Below are positions 1 through 7,917 of a stretch of 27,286 nucleotides of DNA, in pieces; position 1 is the stretch's first letter; each line of letters starts with the position of its first letter. The stretch comes from JAITWN01 sp964546765 (GTDB taxonomy: Bacteria; Pseudomonadota; Gammaproteobacteria; SZUA-140). Location of the stretch: contig CAZJKV010000017.1 of assembly GCA_964546765.1 (NCBI GenBank), positions 1 to 27,286 on the forward strand, given 5' to 3'. Position numbers and translations under genes: made by a program. The notes beneath the pieces are model-generated. The model did not search any database, had not been told where the DNA came from, and was given only the letters and a program-made list of their open reading frames with translations.

Positions 1-639
1 CGCGCCCTCGCCTGGATCGGCGACCGCTTCCTCGCCGCCGGGGACGGCGGACGCATCGTCGCGAGCGGCGGCGTCGACCTCGCGGTCGGGGTCGACGCCG
101 ACGTGTCGATCAGCGAGGACGAAGACCCCACCTTCGCCGATGCCGGCCTCGACAAGACCTACCGCTTCACGGTCAGCAATATCGGCAACCTCGACGCGAC
201 CAATGTCCAGTTCACGTACACGACCCCCCCCGAGGTCACGACCCTGCAGGAGCCGGGTGCGCCCCCGGCATGGAATTGCGCGCTGAACGGCAGCGCCGGA
301 GCGACCTGCGTGACGGGACGCCTCGCCGCGGGCGCCAACGAGGCGGTCGTCATCGTGGTCACGATGACGATGCCGAGCGAGAGTGACATCACGATCACCC
401 ACAATATCGCGGTGTCGACCACCCCGGCGGACGTCCAGCCAGCGAACAACCAGCTCGCCGTCGCGACCAGGATCGGTTCGCGCCCCGCGCCCGGTCTGCC
501 GAATCCCGATACCGACTTCAGCAGCCGGGGCGCCTTCGGCGCCGTCGGCCTCCACAGCCTGCTGCTGCTCGCGCTCGCCGCGGTGCTCGTCCGCCGTGGC
601 ACGCGACAACGACCCGCGCCGATGGCCTCGGGGACCTGA
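1..639 (+). CDS. DUF11-type exported surface protein, C-terminal part (5' end outside window)
   Basis: The frame is open from base 1, so the gene begins before the window; 212 residues are visible. The first ~22 residues (WIGDRFLAAGDGGRIVAS) resemble one blade of a BNR/Kelch-like propeller repeat. Residues ~35-150 look like a DUF11/CARDB-type beta-sandwich: an N-terminal YRFTVSNIGN stretch, alternating hydrophobic strands and a late ITHNIAVSTT strand. A Pro-rich linker leads to a C-terminal tail with Gly-rich start, one hydrophobic helix (HSLLLLALAAVL) and an Arg cluster, the layout of PEP-CTERM/IPTL-CTERM-like sorting signals. It is probably exported and anchored or processed at the envelope. 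Substrate and partner are unknown. A start at the ATG of codon 35 would give a truncated protein without a signal peptide, so I prefer a partial gene. Confidence 0.75.
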   Translation, partial: RALAWIGDRFLAAGDGGRIVASGGVDLAVGVDADVSISEDEDPTFADAGLDKTYRFTVSNIGNLDATNVQFTYTTPPEVTTLQEPGAPPAWNCALNGSAGATCVTGRLAAGANEAVVIVVTMTMPSESDITITHNIAVSTTPADVQPANNQLAVATRIGSRPAPGLPNPDTDFSSRGAFGAVGLHSLLLLALAAVLVRRGTRQRPAPMASGT

Positions 640-696
640 TTCTGCCTTCTCCGGGCCTCCACTCGATTTTTACCGCAATCGGACGATATGGAGGGG

Positions 697-718
697 ATGC
701 CGGGGCAATGCCCGGCAT
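697..718 (+). terminator. Hairpin between the DUF11 gene and the dynamin gene
   Basis: An 8-bp perfect stem (ATGCCGGG / CCCGGCAT) with loop GCAATG lies 58 bases after the DUF11 stop. There is no T-run directly after it, so a factor-independent terminator is uncertain; it could be a weak terminator or a 5'-leader structure of the next gene. A TATAAA box at 756-761 follows in an AT-rich stretch and may be the -10 of the dynamin promoter, although no convincing -35 is at the right distance. Confidence 0.35.
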
Positions 719-825
719 GGCCCTGTATTACGGGCGCAGTTCACAAAAAAATTCATATAAAACGACAAGATTCCGATAAACCAGAAGTAACCGGGATATC
801 AGCAGGCCAGGCGGAACCAAACCCC

Positions 826-2820
826 ATGTCGACGAATGCAATGGAGCTCACCGAGGCGCCCAACGAGCAGGATCGCTTCAGGCATCAGATGCAGGCCTTC
901 GCCGACTGGAAGGCGGAGCTCATCAGGACGATCCGGGCGCTAGAACAGTGGCTGAACGACAACCAGCTCGCCAGCCCCGAGATCGAGCTGCGCATCTATG
1001 ATGCGCTCAAGTCGCTCGATTCCGACCAGCTCAACATCGCCTTCGTCGCCGAGTTCTCGCGCGGCAAGACCGAGCTGATCAATGCGATCTTCTTCGCCGA
1101 CTATGGCCGCCGGCTGCTGCCGTCCGAGGCCGGGCGCACGACGATGTGTCCGACCGAACTGTTCTACGATCGCGAGACCAACGAGAGCTATCTTCGACTG
1201 CTGCCGATCGAGACCCGGCTCAGCGACATCAGCCTGTCTGATCTGAAAAACGAAACCGGCTACTGGACCACGATACCGCTCGATATCGATTCACCGGAAC
1301 AGATCGCCGAGAGCTTCCACGAGGTCGTCAGGACCAAGCATGTCCCGTTCGAGGAAGCGGAGAACCTCGGCCTACTCGCCGACGAGGCCGGCGACGGCGA
1401 CAACGTCCGCGACAAGCGCGCCCGGCCCGAGACCGTCGAGATCCCGGTCTGGCGCCACGCGCTGATCAGCTTTCCCCACCCGCTGCTGAAGCAGGGCCTC
1501 GTCATCCTCGATACGCCGGGGCTCAATGCGCTCGGCAGCGAGCCCGAACTGACGATCAACATGCTCCCCAACGCACAGGCGGTGCTGTTCGTGCTGTCGG
1601 CCGACACCGGTGTAACGAAGAGCGACCTGGACATGTGGCAGAACTACATCATGGCGTTCCGCAACAAGCGCCAGAAGGGACTCGCCGCGGTACTAAACAA
1701 GATCGACACCCTGTGGGACGAGATGAAGCGGCCCGAGGAGGTCGAAGCGACGATTACCGAACAATGCCGCAGCAGCGCCCGCCTGCTCGAGATCGATCCC
1801 GGGAATGTCTTTCCGGTCTCGGCGCAGAAGGCCCTGGTCGCGAAGATCCGCGACAACCGGGAACTCCTCGAGCAGAGCAAGCTGCCCGCCCTCGAATCCC
1901 TGCTCGCGAACGAGATCCTGCCCGACCGGCAGCGCGTGATCTGGGACAACATCATCGCTTCGATGGACCGCTCGATGGAGGAGCTCCATACCCCGATCGC
2001 CGCTCAGCTCGATGATCTCAACGGCCGTATCAACGAGCTCGAGGCTATGCGCGGCAACAACGAGGACATCGTCCAGCAGTTGCTGCAGAAGGCGAAGGAA
2101 AAGAAGAACGCCTACTATGAGAGCGTCAAGACCTTCCAGCTGAGCCGCAAGAAGCTCGCGCTGCAGGCCAAGATCATGTTCAACACACTGGATATCAACA
2201 CGATCGACAAGATCATCGACAAGACCCGCAAGGACATGTCCGGCAGCTGGACCACCGCCGGCATGAAGAGCGGCATGGCGGTGTTCTTCGACAACATGCG
2301 CGACGCGATGCAGATCGTGAATCGCCAGTCGGACGAGACCTTCAAGCTGGTGCAGGTGATCTACAAGAAATTTCACGAGGACTACGGCCTGCGTATGACG
2401 CCGCCGCGGACCTTTCCGGTCAAGCGCTATATCGATGAGCTCGATCAGCTGTATCTGAAGGCCGAGGAATTCCGCAACAGCTCGATGACGACGATGTCCG
2501 AGCAGAGTTTCGTCGTGAAGAAGTTCTTCATATCGCTGGTCAGCCATGCCCGCAACATCTTCATGCAGGCCAACAAGGAAGCGGATGGCTGGCTCAAGGA
2601 GATCGTGAATCCCCTGGTCGGCCAGATCCAGGACAAGCGGAACAGCATCGAGCAGCACATGAAGACGCTGAGCAAAATTCGGGAATCCAAGAACAACCTG
2701 GAGACCCAGGTCACCGAGCTCGGCGAAAGCAGGGAAAGGCTCAGGCGGCAGTCACAATCGCTGGAGGGCCTGCGCAACACCCTCCGTAATTCCACGCCGC
2801 CCGAACGGGAATCGGCCTGA
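826..2820 (+). CDS. Dynamin-family GTPase
   Basis: This 664-residue protein is a large bacterial dynamin-like GTPase. Residues 1-70 are helical. The P-loop region at 75-82 reads AEFSRGKT, the switch I Thr lies in GRTTMCPT (103-110), the G3 motif is DTPGLN (229-234) and the G4 motif NKID (291-294). From ~400 to the end it is almost entirely helical, with heptad-rich coiled coil in the last 80 residues. No membrane helix is evident, so membrane contact would be through the stalk or tip. The first P-loop Gly is Ala, a variant I believe occurs in this subfamily. The start at 826 is preferred over an in-frame ATG at 688 because the extra 46 residues run through a hairpin and promoter-like sequence; GGCGGA lies upstream. 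A perfect 14-bp hairpin follows the stop. Family knowledge suggests membrane remodelling or repair, but the specific role is unknown. Confidence 0.88.
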   Translation: MSTNAMELTEAPNEQDRFRHQMQAFADWKAELIRTIRALEQWLNDNQLASPEIELRIYDALKSLDSDQLNIAFVAEFSRGKTELINAIFFADYGRRLLPSEAGRTTMCPTELFYDRETNESYLRLLPIETRLSDISLSDLKNETGYWTTIPLDIDSPEQIAESFHEVVRTKHVPFEEAENLGLLADEAGDGDNVRDKRARPETVEIPVWRHALISFPHPLLKQGLVILDTPGLNALGSEPELTINMLPNAQAVLFVLSADTGVTKSDLDMWQNYIMAFRNKRQKGLAAVLNKIDTLWDEMKRPEEVEATITEQCRSSARLLEIDPGNVFPVSAQKALVAKIRDNRELLEQSKLPALESLLANEILPDRQRVIWDNIIASMDRSMEELHTPIAAQLDDLNGRINELEAMRGNNEDIVQQLLQKAKEKKNAYYESVKTFQLSRKKLALQAKIMFNTLDINTIDKIIDKTRKDMSGSWTTAGMKSGMAVFFDNMRDAMQIVNRQSDETFKLVQVIYKKFHEDYGLRMTPPRTFPVKRYIDELDQLYLKAEEFRNSSMTTMSEQSFVVKKFFISLVSHARNIFMQANKEADGWLKEIVNPLVGQIQDKRNSIEQHMKTLSKIRESKNNLETQVTELGESRERLRRQSQSLEGLRNTLRNSTPPERESA

Positions 2821-2840
2821 ACAACACCTGAAAACGAAAG

Positions 2841-2873
2841 CGCCCGCGCCCCGGGTTCACCGGGGCGCGGGCG
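2841..2873. terminator. Rho-independent terminator, probably bidirectional
   Basis: A perfect 14-bp GC-rich stem (CGCCCGCGCCCCGG / CCGGGGCGCGGGCG) with a 5-base loop lies 20 bases after the dynamin stop. Plus-strand transcription meets TATTAGT after it. Minus-strand transcription meets CTTTCGTTTTC, so it can also end the transcript of the small convergent gene. Confidence 0.85.
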
Positions 2874-2894
2874 TATTAGTCGGTTACCTCCGGG

Positions 2895-3017
2895 TCAGGC
2901 GACCAGCGCGAGGTGATTCGATGCCAACCAGAGCAGGAATGCCCAGATGGAGCCGACGGACAGGCAGATGGCGGTATCGGTCTTGTTGACGTCGTCCCAG
3001 CGATTCTTGTCGTTCAT
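2895..3017 (-). CDS. 40-residue single-helix membrane protein
   Basis: A short open frame encodes 40 residues: a charged N-terminus (MNDKNRWDDVNK), then one hydrophobic helix at ~16-33 containing two Trp, and a short tail ending in ALVA. A strong Shine-Dalgarno (GGGAGGG) sits 4 bases before the ATG, which is the main evidence that the frame is real. A TTGATC / TAAAAG pair about 60-85 bases upstream could be a promoter. It ends facing the terminator shared with the dynamin gene, so it looks like its own transcription unit. I do not recognise the family. Its size and topology recall small accessory subunits of terminal oxidases, like the other tiny genes in this window, but that is inference. 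Confidence 0.6.
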   Translation of the reverse strand: MNDKNRWDDVNKTDTAICLSVGSIWAFLLWLASNHLALVA

Positions 3018-3309
3018 TACACCCTCCCCAGACATCAGAATTTCTGTTGGTTTCCGCAGACTTTTACACAAACCGAAGGGAAGATCAAGTAGTCCATGAC
3101 GGGCGTGGTGGGATCCACCCCGGCAGATTTACATTCCCGTGAAATGAGTGCATAGTCAAGGTATTGAGACCGCCGGGCGACGGGTGGCCCGTCGGGCATG
3201 CGCGCACCGGCTGCCCCGGTGGCAACGGCCATGGCCGCTGTAACTCACTGATTTTTCGGCGCTGCAGCGACTCGAGGCCGGGCGCCGGTTGAAGCGGTAT
3301 GCTGGCCGG

Positions 3310-4335
3310 ATGTCCACGCGCAAAGAACTCATCGGCGAACACGCCTTTCGTACGATCCTCCTGTGGCTGCTGTGGGCGGCCGCCGCCATCGTCGTCTATT
3401 TCCTGCTCTATCTCGATACCGATGTCTGGACCTATATCCAGCAGGACCAGAGTAAAATCACCTGGGTCATCATCGGCCTGTTCGTGATCGGGCTCGGGAT
3501 GAGCTTCACGCTCGCAATCTCGATCACCCACGAGGCCCTGCAGGCCGTCGAACTCGGCAACATCGCAAGAAACAAGGGCCTGCACGGCGTGAACCCCGAG
3601 GGCAGCGTACACGCGGTACAACGCTTCTTCGTGTCACTGAAGGAGATCGTCGCCAGCAACTCGGCGCCCGACATCGAGGCCCTGATCGACGTCGAACTGG
3701 CGAGCTACCAGCGCCGCAGCCATGCCATCGAGGTCATGGGTAATCTGCTGATTACGCTGGGATTGATCGGCACCGTGATCGGCCTGACCCTGACGCTTGC
3801 GGGGCTGACGACCTCGCTGGATGCCCTCGGCCAGGACCATGACCGCCTGATGCGCGGGCTGGAAAGCGCGATGGGCGGCATGGGTACGGCCTTTTATACG
3901 ACCCTGCTCGGTTCGGTGCTCGGCGGGGTCCTGTTGCGCGTGTTTGCACTGATCACCGGGCACGGCATTAACAACCTCTCTGACACGCTGAAAAAGATCT
4001 GCATGGTCTATTGCGTCGCGGATACCAAGCCGACGGTCGAGCGGGATGTCAGGGCGCTGAACGAGGAGATCCAGGTCCTCAGCGATAACGTCAAGGCACT
4101 GCAGGCAGCGTTTTCGGACACCCGGGCGGCGATGAACGAATTTCACGACGCGACGAAGGAACTGAACCAGGCCACGAACGGCGAGGACAAGGAACAGACG
4201 CTGCGGGATTCGGTCGTGCTGCAAATGTACTACACCGACCTGCTGAAGCAGGAGATCAGGATGGTCAACAAGATCAACCGCTCGTGGTGGGCGAAACTGC
4301 GGAGATCCCTGCGCAGGTTCGGGGTCCGCCGCTGA
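3310..4335 (+). CDS. MotA/TolQ/ExbB-family proton channel-like protein
   Basis: 341 residues with four membrane helices at about 15-36, 51-72, 142-168 and 190-216. The third contains GLIGTVIGLTLTLAGL and the fourth GGMGTAFYTTLLGSVLGG, the signature of the MotA/TolQ/ExbB channel domain. A cytoplasmic loop of ~70 residues separates helices 2 and 3, and a coiled-coil tail of ~120 residues follows helix 4. The ATG at 3310 is chosen over an in-frame TTG at 3289. The next gene starts 12 bases downstream and supplies a TolR/ExbD-like helix, so the two probably form a proton-driven stator-like complex in the inner membrane. The long C-terminal coiled coil is larger than in TolQ and more like ZorA-type relatives. 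What the complex drives is unknown. Confidence 0.85.
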   Translation: MSTRKELIGEHAFRTILLWLLWAAAAIVVYFLLYLDTDVWTYIQQDQSKITWVIIGLFVIGLGMSFTLAISITHEALQAVELGNIARNKGLHGVNPEGSVHAVQRFFVSLKEIVASNSAPDIEALIDVELASYQRRSHAIEVMGNLLITLGLIGTVIGLTLTLAGLTTSLDALGQDHDRLMRGLESAMGGMGTAFYTTLLGSVLGGVLLRVFALITGHGINNLSDTLKKICMVYCVADTKPTVERDVRALNEEIQVLSDNVKALQAAFSDTRAAMNEFHDATKELNQATNGEDKEQTLRDSVVLQMYYTDLLKQEIRMVNKINRSWWAKLRRSLRRFGVRR

Positions 4336-4347
4336 CCACCTCCCGAG

Positions 4348-5115
4348 ATGTCCAAACGCAGGCAAGCACCGCTCAACATCCACGAGATCTTTTCCGATGT
4401 CGCCTTCCTGATGCTGGCGACCTTCGTGTTCCTGCTGGTCATCGTGTTGGTGTCGCTGAGATTCGCCGAAGAAAACGAACTGCCGAAGCTCAAGGAACAG
4501 GTCGAGCAGTTGCAACAGGAGCTGGAGGCCGCGCAGGCGACGGAAGCACGGGTCAAGGAGCACCTGGAACGGGCGCTGGTCACGGACAGCGAGGAGATGC
4601 TGAACTCCGTGCTGAAGATGGCGAATACCGGGCGAAGGGATTTCGACCTGTTCGTCAAGGGCCTCAAGGACCTGCCGGGAAAGGACCTGCACATGGTCGT
4701 CGACGCGACCGGATCGATGCACGGCGCCTCGACCTTCCTGGTCCCGGTGCTGCGGCTGATCGTCGCGCGGTCTGGCAAGGATCTGAACGCTCTGACCTGG
4801 TTCGCGAACAACAGCGCGGTAACCTACAACGGTACCATGGGCGATATGTTCGACTTTCTGCTGACCGAAGCCCCGTTCGCCGGGCACCTCGAGACCATCG
4901 GGCACGCCTTCCGTCACGCCGCGAACTCCTCGCCGGCGCCGGGCGCCTATCTCCTCATCGGCGACGAGCCATCGGACGACACCATCGGCTACAGCGATAT
5001 CCCGAGCCCGGTGTTCACGCTGCCGCTGGGGCGCTCGGATCCGGGCACGCTGGACGAATACAGCAAGCTGGCGGACAAGACCGGCGGAAAGATGCTGCAC
5101 CTGGATTTCAAATAG
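4348..5115 (+). CDS. Membrane-anchored von Willebrand A protein with TolR/ExbD-like helix
   Basis: 255 residues. A short basic N-terminus leads to one membrane helix (~18-37) preceded by NIHEIFSDVAFL; Asp17 sits where the proton-carrying Asp of TolR/ExbD/MotB lies at the start of the helix. A coiled coil follows (~42-78). Then comes a vWA domain (~112-255) with a MIDAS-like DATGS (119-123) and a later acidic strand end LLIGDEPSDD (202-211). The vWA domain should be periplasmic by analogy with TolR. It lies 12 bases after the channel gene and is almost certainly co-transcribed. The vWA domain replaces the peptidoglycan-binding or ExbD periplasmic domain usual in such pairs. Alternative reading: an orphan vWA protein that only happens to neighbour the channel gene, which I think less likely. 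Confidence 0.83.
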   Translation: MSKRRQAPLNIHEIFSDVAFLMLATFVFLLVIVLVSLRFAEENELPKLKEQVEQLQQELEAAQATEARVKEHLERALVTDSEEMLNSVLKMANTGRRDFDLFVKGLKDLPGKDLHMVVDATGSMHGASTFLVPVLRLIVARSGKDLNALTWFANNSAVTYNGTMGDMFDFLLTEAPFAGHLETIGHAFRHAANSSPAPGAYLLIGDEPSDDTIGYSDIPSPVFTLPLGRSDPGTLDEYSKLADKTGGKMLHLDFK

Positions 5116-5136
5116 CGCCGCAGTAGCGGCAGGCGA

Positions 5137-5547
5137 CTAGTGCTGATTTTTCTCTTCGATGCGCACGACGTTGTCCGTCGCCGACTGGAACAGCATCAGG
5201 CCCTCGATGGCGTGACCATTCGCGTATCGCGTCATGAATCGCAGCGTGTAGCGCATACCGCCGCTGGTCGTGTAACTGACCAGATCAGTCCTCCGGTAAC
5301 TCTCGAGGTCGCCGAGACGCTGCCGGTTCGCCACCAGTTCGGCAACGACCGCCTCTCTCGGCACGTCCTGCACGTACAGGGCTGCGGCAGCCCCGAAATC
5401 CCCCGCCTTGACGGCCTCGTAATACTGCTCGCCGACCTGAGCGGGTCCGGGCCCGACCGGTTCGGAGGAGCAGGCCGCGAGCGCCAGCGCCGGCAGCAGG
5501 ACGACGAGCGGGAAACGGATAGCTGAGATTGCGATTATCAAGCTCAT
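5137..5547 (-). CDS. Predicted outer- or inner-membrane lipoprotein, unknown function
   Basis: 136 residues with a signal peptide and a lipobox LAAC (Cys26), followed by SSEP. The mature part begins with QVGEQYYEAVKAGDFGAAAALY, the helix pattern of small DUF4864/SnoaL-like or NTF2-like lipoproteins, then beta-rich sequence (MRYTLRFMTRYANGHAIEGLMLF). It is convergent with the vWA gene (21 bases between stops) and divergent from the ccoG-like gene. No strong ribosome site precedes the ATG. The function is unknown. Confidence 0.75.
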   Translation of the reverse strand: MSLIIAISAIRFPLVVLLPALALAACSSEPVGPGPAQVGEQYYEAVKAGDFGAAAALYVQDVPREAVVAELVANRQRLGDLESYRRTDLVSYTTSGGMRYTLRFMTRYANGHAIEGLMLFQSATDNVVRIEEKNQH

Positions 5548-5598
5548 TTATCTGATATATTTCAGTTTACAGGGCCAGCCGCCGCCGATGCGCGGATC

Positions 5599-5628
5599 GT
5601 GCCAGGACGGTACTGCATGCAGTATAAT
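5599..5628 (+). promoter_or_regulatory. Promoter of the ccoG-like operon with an overlapping palindrome
   Basis: A perfect -10 TATAAT lies at 5623-5628. The best -35 is a weak GTGCCA at 5599-5604 with an 18-bp spacer. A perfect 14-bp palindrome, TACTGCATGCAGTA (5611-5624), fills the spacer and runs into the -10. That position suits a regulator that represses by blocking RNA polymerase or, with a poor -35, activates from the spacer. The leader to the ATG at 5723 would be ~88 bases. Confidence 0.55.
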
Positions 5629-5722
5629 CGATAGCCGTCGAGGATGCCGCATCGCCACGCGGACCTCGCCGGATTCGCGGCATCCCGAAGCATTCTCCCG
5701 CCCACTCAGGCCGACAAACCGA

Positions 5723-7030
5723 ATGAGCAGCGAAAATACGACATTCAAGGGAATTCCGATCGTCACCGGAGAACCGGCCCCGCAACGCCTGGAGCGAGCG
5801 CGGTTCGCGACCCGGACCGGCATGATCCTGGCGCTGATCCTGATCCCGACGCTCGGCATCTTCCGGATCGACCTGTCTTCCGGTTTCGTGATCCTGAACT
5901 ACCAGGTCTGGTTCGGTGACTTCTTCATCGTCTTCGGGTTCTGGCTGTCGATCGCCTGCCTGCTGATCATTGCCTATTCCTCGCTGGGGGCGGTGTTCTG
6001 CGGCTGGGCCTGCCCGCAGAACACGACGTCTACGTGGGCCAACAAGGTCACTTCCCGGCTCCTCGGCAAGCGCGCGATAATCAACTGGGGTGACGACGCC
6101 ATCGCCGCTCGCGTCTCCTCGGGCAAGAACAAGGCCGGCAACTGGATCCTGCTCATCGCGAGGCTGCTCGGGATGTCGATGCTGATCGCCGTGGTCCCGC
6201 TGCTGTATTTTCTGCCGCCAGGCGCGATCTGGTCGTTCGTGACGCTGCAACCGGATCCGCGCTACACGGCGTCGCTGTACTGGATATACTCGGTATTCAC
6301 ATTCATCGCCTTCGTGAACATCGCGGTGATGCGCCACTATGTCTGTCGCTACATGTGCATCTATCGCATCTGGCAATATCTGTTCAAGACGCGCGACACC
6401 CTGCATATCGCCTATGACGCGAGCCGTAGCGACGACTGCGTCAAGTGCGGATATTGCGAGACCGTGTGTCCGGTCGATATCAATCCGCGCGACACGCTGA
6501 CCTACGACAGCTGCATCAACTGCGGCGAATGCATCACCGCCTGCAACAACCTGCGCGAGCATCGCGAGAGCGGCGGATTGCTGCGCTTCAGGTTCGGCAA
6601 GCGCGACGAAAAGCAGCATATCGAGGGCCGGATGGCGCTGACCAGCCTGTTTCACAGGGTCAGCTGGGTATTTCCGGTCTTCGTACTGGCCCTCGGGATC
6701 TTCACCTGGGGCATCATCAACTATCAACCGGTGCACATGTCGGTCTATCGCGCAGAGATCCATCACGGCGACCGCATCCAGGACTACCGGATTCACATCG
6801 CGCACAAGAAATTCGGGCCGGAGGAGGTGCATATCGCAGTGTCCGGCCTGCCGGAAGACCGGTTCGACCTCGAGACCGACCGGGTTGCCTTCACCAGCGC
6901 GACGCGTGAGAATGTCAATCTGCGCATCAACGACGGTCTGGCGCGCGGACTCTACACCTTGTACGTGACTGCAGAGTCGGCGAGCGGCTGGACGGGAAAA
7001 TATCAACTGCGACACTTCGTCCATGACTGA
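5723..7030 (+). CDS. ccoG: CcoG/FixG-like 4Fe-4S membrane protein
   Basis: 435 residues. Membrane helices lie at about 33-50, 63-86, 140-163, 184-204 and 314-332. CGWACPQ (93-99) is the conserved CcoG/NapH-family motif, and a CRYMC motif (208-212) follows helix 4. Two ferredoxin 4Fe-4S motifs are complete: C239xxC242xxC245xxxC249P and C264xxC267xxC270xxxC274. The C-terminal ~100 residues form the FixG-type periplasmic Ig-like domain. In known systems CcoG reduces copper for loading CuB of cbb3 oxidase. The start at 5723 leaves a normal family length; an in-frame ATG at 5588 would translate through the promoter. The next gene overlaps by 8 bases. No ccoI copper ATPase is in the window. Symbol assigned by similarity; a divergent paralogue is possible. 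Confidence 0.85.
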   Translation: MSSENTTFKGIPIVTGEPAPQRLERARFATRTGMILALILIPTLGIFRIDLSSGFVILNYQVWFGDFFIVFGFWLSIACLLIIAYSSLGAVFCGWACPQNTTSTWANKVTSRLLGKRAIINWGDDAIAARVSSGKNKAGNWILLIARLLGMSMLIAVVPLLYFLPPGAIWSFVTLQPDPRYTASLYWIYSVFTFIAFVNIAVMRHYVCRYMCIYRIWQYLFKTRDTLHIAYDASRSDDCVKCGYCETVCPVDINPRDTLTYDSCINCGECITACNNLREHRESGGLLRFRFGKRDEKQHIEGRMALTSLFHRVSWVFPVFVLALGIFTWGIINYQPVHMSVYRAEIHHGDRIQDYRIHIAHKKFGPEEVHIAVSGLPEDRFDLETDRVAFTSATRENVNLRINDGLARGLYTLYVTAESASGWTGKYQLRHFVHD

Positions 7031-7478
7031 TACCATGAAGAAATCCACCAGCCGCAACGACGGCAGCGCGGGCCACGACGGAAAGCGCCGGATCGTGACA
7101 CCGGTCGAGGAGGTCCAATGGGGCGAGGACCGCGATGACCACCTCGGATATTCCAGCGAGAGCGACCGCATCACCAAGCGCGGACTCGAGGACTGGGAGA
7201 TGGTCGAGAAGCGCGCCGACGATTCTGATCACCGAATCCCGTACTGGTTCTTCGGATTGTTCTTTGTCCTGCTCGTCGTCGCAACCGGGTTGACCTTCCC
7301 GTTCTGGGGGGTGCGCCCGGGATTCGAGCGACCCTGGTTCGACTGGGGTATCCCGGCCGGGATCGGTTGGGTCGTCGCGATGAGCGCGTTGATCTACTAC
7401 ATGGTCGACTACCGCCACATGAAGAAGAAGAAGAAGGCACTGGAAGCCCGGCAGGACCGGGACGACGAACCACGCTGA
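7023..7478 (+). CDS. Two-helix membrane protein related to the oxidase-cluster protein at 16386-17045
   Basis: 151 residues. The first ~70 are hydrophilic and acidic, followed by helices at about 74-93 and 108-127 and a Lys-rich tail (KKKKK). Residues 71-99 start with RIPY and end with TFPFWGVRP. They align without gaps to residues 39-67 of the protein encoded at 16386-17045 (RLPF ... TMPIWGLRP), with about 10 of 29 identical. The ATG overlaps the end of the ccoG-like gene by 8 bases, so the two are translationally coupled. I do not know the family name; shared ancestry with an oxidase-cluster gene suggests a role in the same respiratory complex. Confidence 0.75.
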   Translation: MTDTMKKSTSRNDGSAGHDGKRRIVTPVEEVQWGEDRDDHLGYSSESDRITKRGLEDWEMVEKRADDSDHRIPYWFFGLFFVLLVVATGLTFPFWGVRPGFERPWFDWGIPAGIGWVVAMSALIYYMVDYRHMKKKKKALEARQDRDDEPR

Positions 7479-7521
7479 GATCGGCCGCGCCCGTTCAGCC
7501 CGCAATCTGACCCTATACATC

Positions 7522-7917
7522 ATGCAAAGACGCGACCGCCGACTCCTGCCCGTCCTGCTTTCCTGTTTGTTCCTGCTGTATGGATGCGGCGGCGAGAGAG
7601 TGTCCGCGTATCCCTCACAGTTGTGGGAAGACATCACGATAGAGATCGAGACCCGTCCAGCCCGGGTCGAGGAAGGCATGATTGAGTTCCTGGTCATCGC
7701 GACCCGTCAGCCGCGGCGACCCGCCCACAACCTGCTGGTGTTCATCAGTATCGACGACACCGGGGCCTGGCAGCAGGCGATACAGGACGGCCACATGGGC
7801 GTATACCGGCGGGCGCTGATGATCACCGACCCGGCCAGCAATGTGCTGAATGTCAGGATCCGTTACGACGATCGCGAGCGGACTCTGCAATTCCCGCTGG
7901 TCCAGACCCCGGCCTGA
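7522..7917 (+). CDS. Small lipoprotein in the FixH/CcoH position
   Basis: 131 residues with a basic N-terminus, a hydrophobic core and lipobox LLYGC (Cys22). The mature part is beta-rich and ends with a pattern ALMITDPASNVLNVRIRYDD, reminiscent of the Ig-like periplasmic domains of FixH/YtkA-type proteins. It lies 43 bases after the previous stop on the same strand, making a three-gene unit with the ccoG-like gene. By position it could serve as the CcoH partner in oxidase assembly, but CcoH is normally anchored by a membrane helix rather than a lipid, so this is inference. Its last 65 bases overlap the convergent gene. Confidence 0.7.
   Translation: MQRRDRRLLPVLLSCLFLLYGCGGERVSAYPSQLWEDITIEIETRPARVEEGMIEFLVIATRQPRRPAHNLLVFISIDDTGAWQQAIQDGHMGVYRRALMITDPASNVLNVRIRYDDRERTLQFPLVQTPA

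Noticed and set aside
3634..5100. Long minus-strand open frame (488 codons) opposite the channel and vWA genes
   Set aside because: Composition is Gln/Arg/His-rich as expected for an antisense shadow in GC-rich DNA; the plus-strand genes have clear domains.
5567..7177. 536-codon minus-strand frame opposite the ccoG-like gene
   Set aside because: Antisense shadow; the plus strand carries conserved 4Fe-4S motifs.
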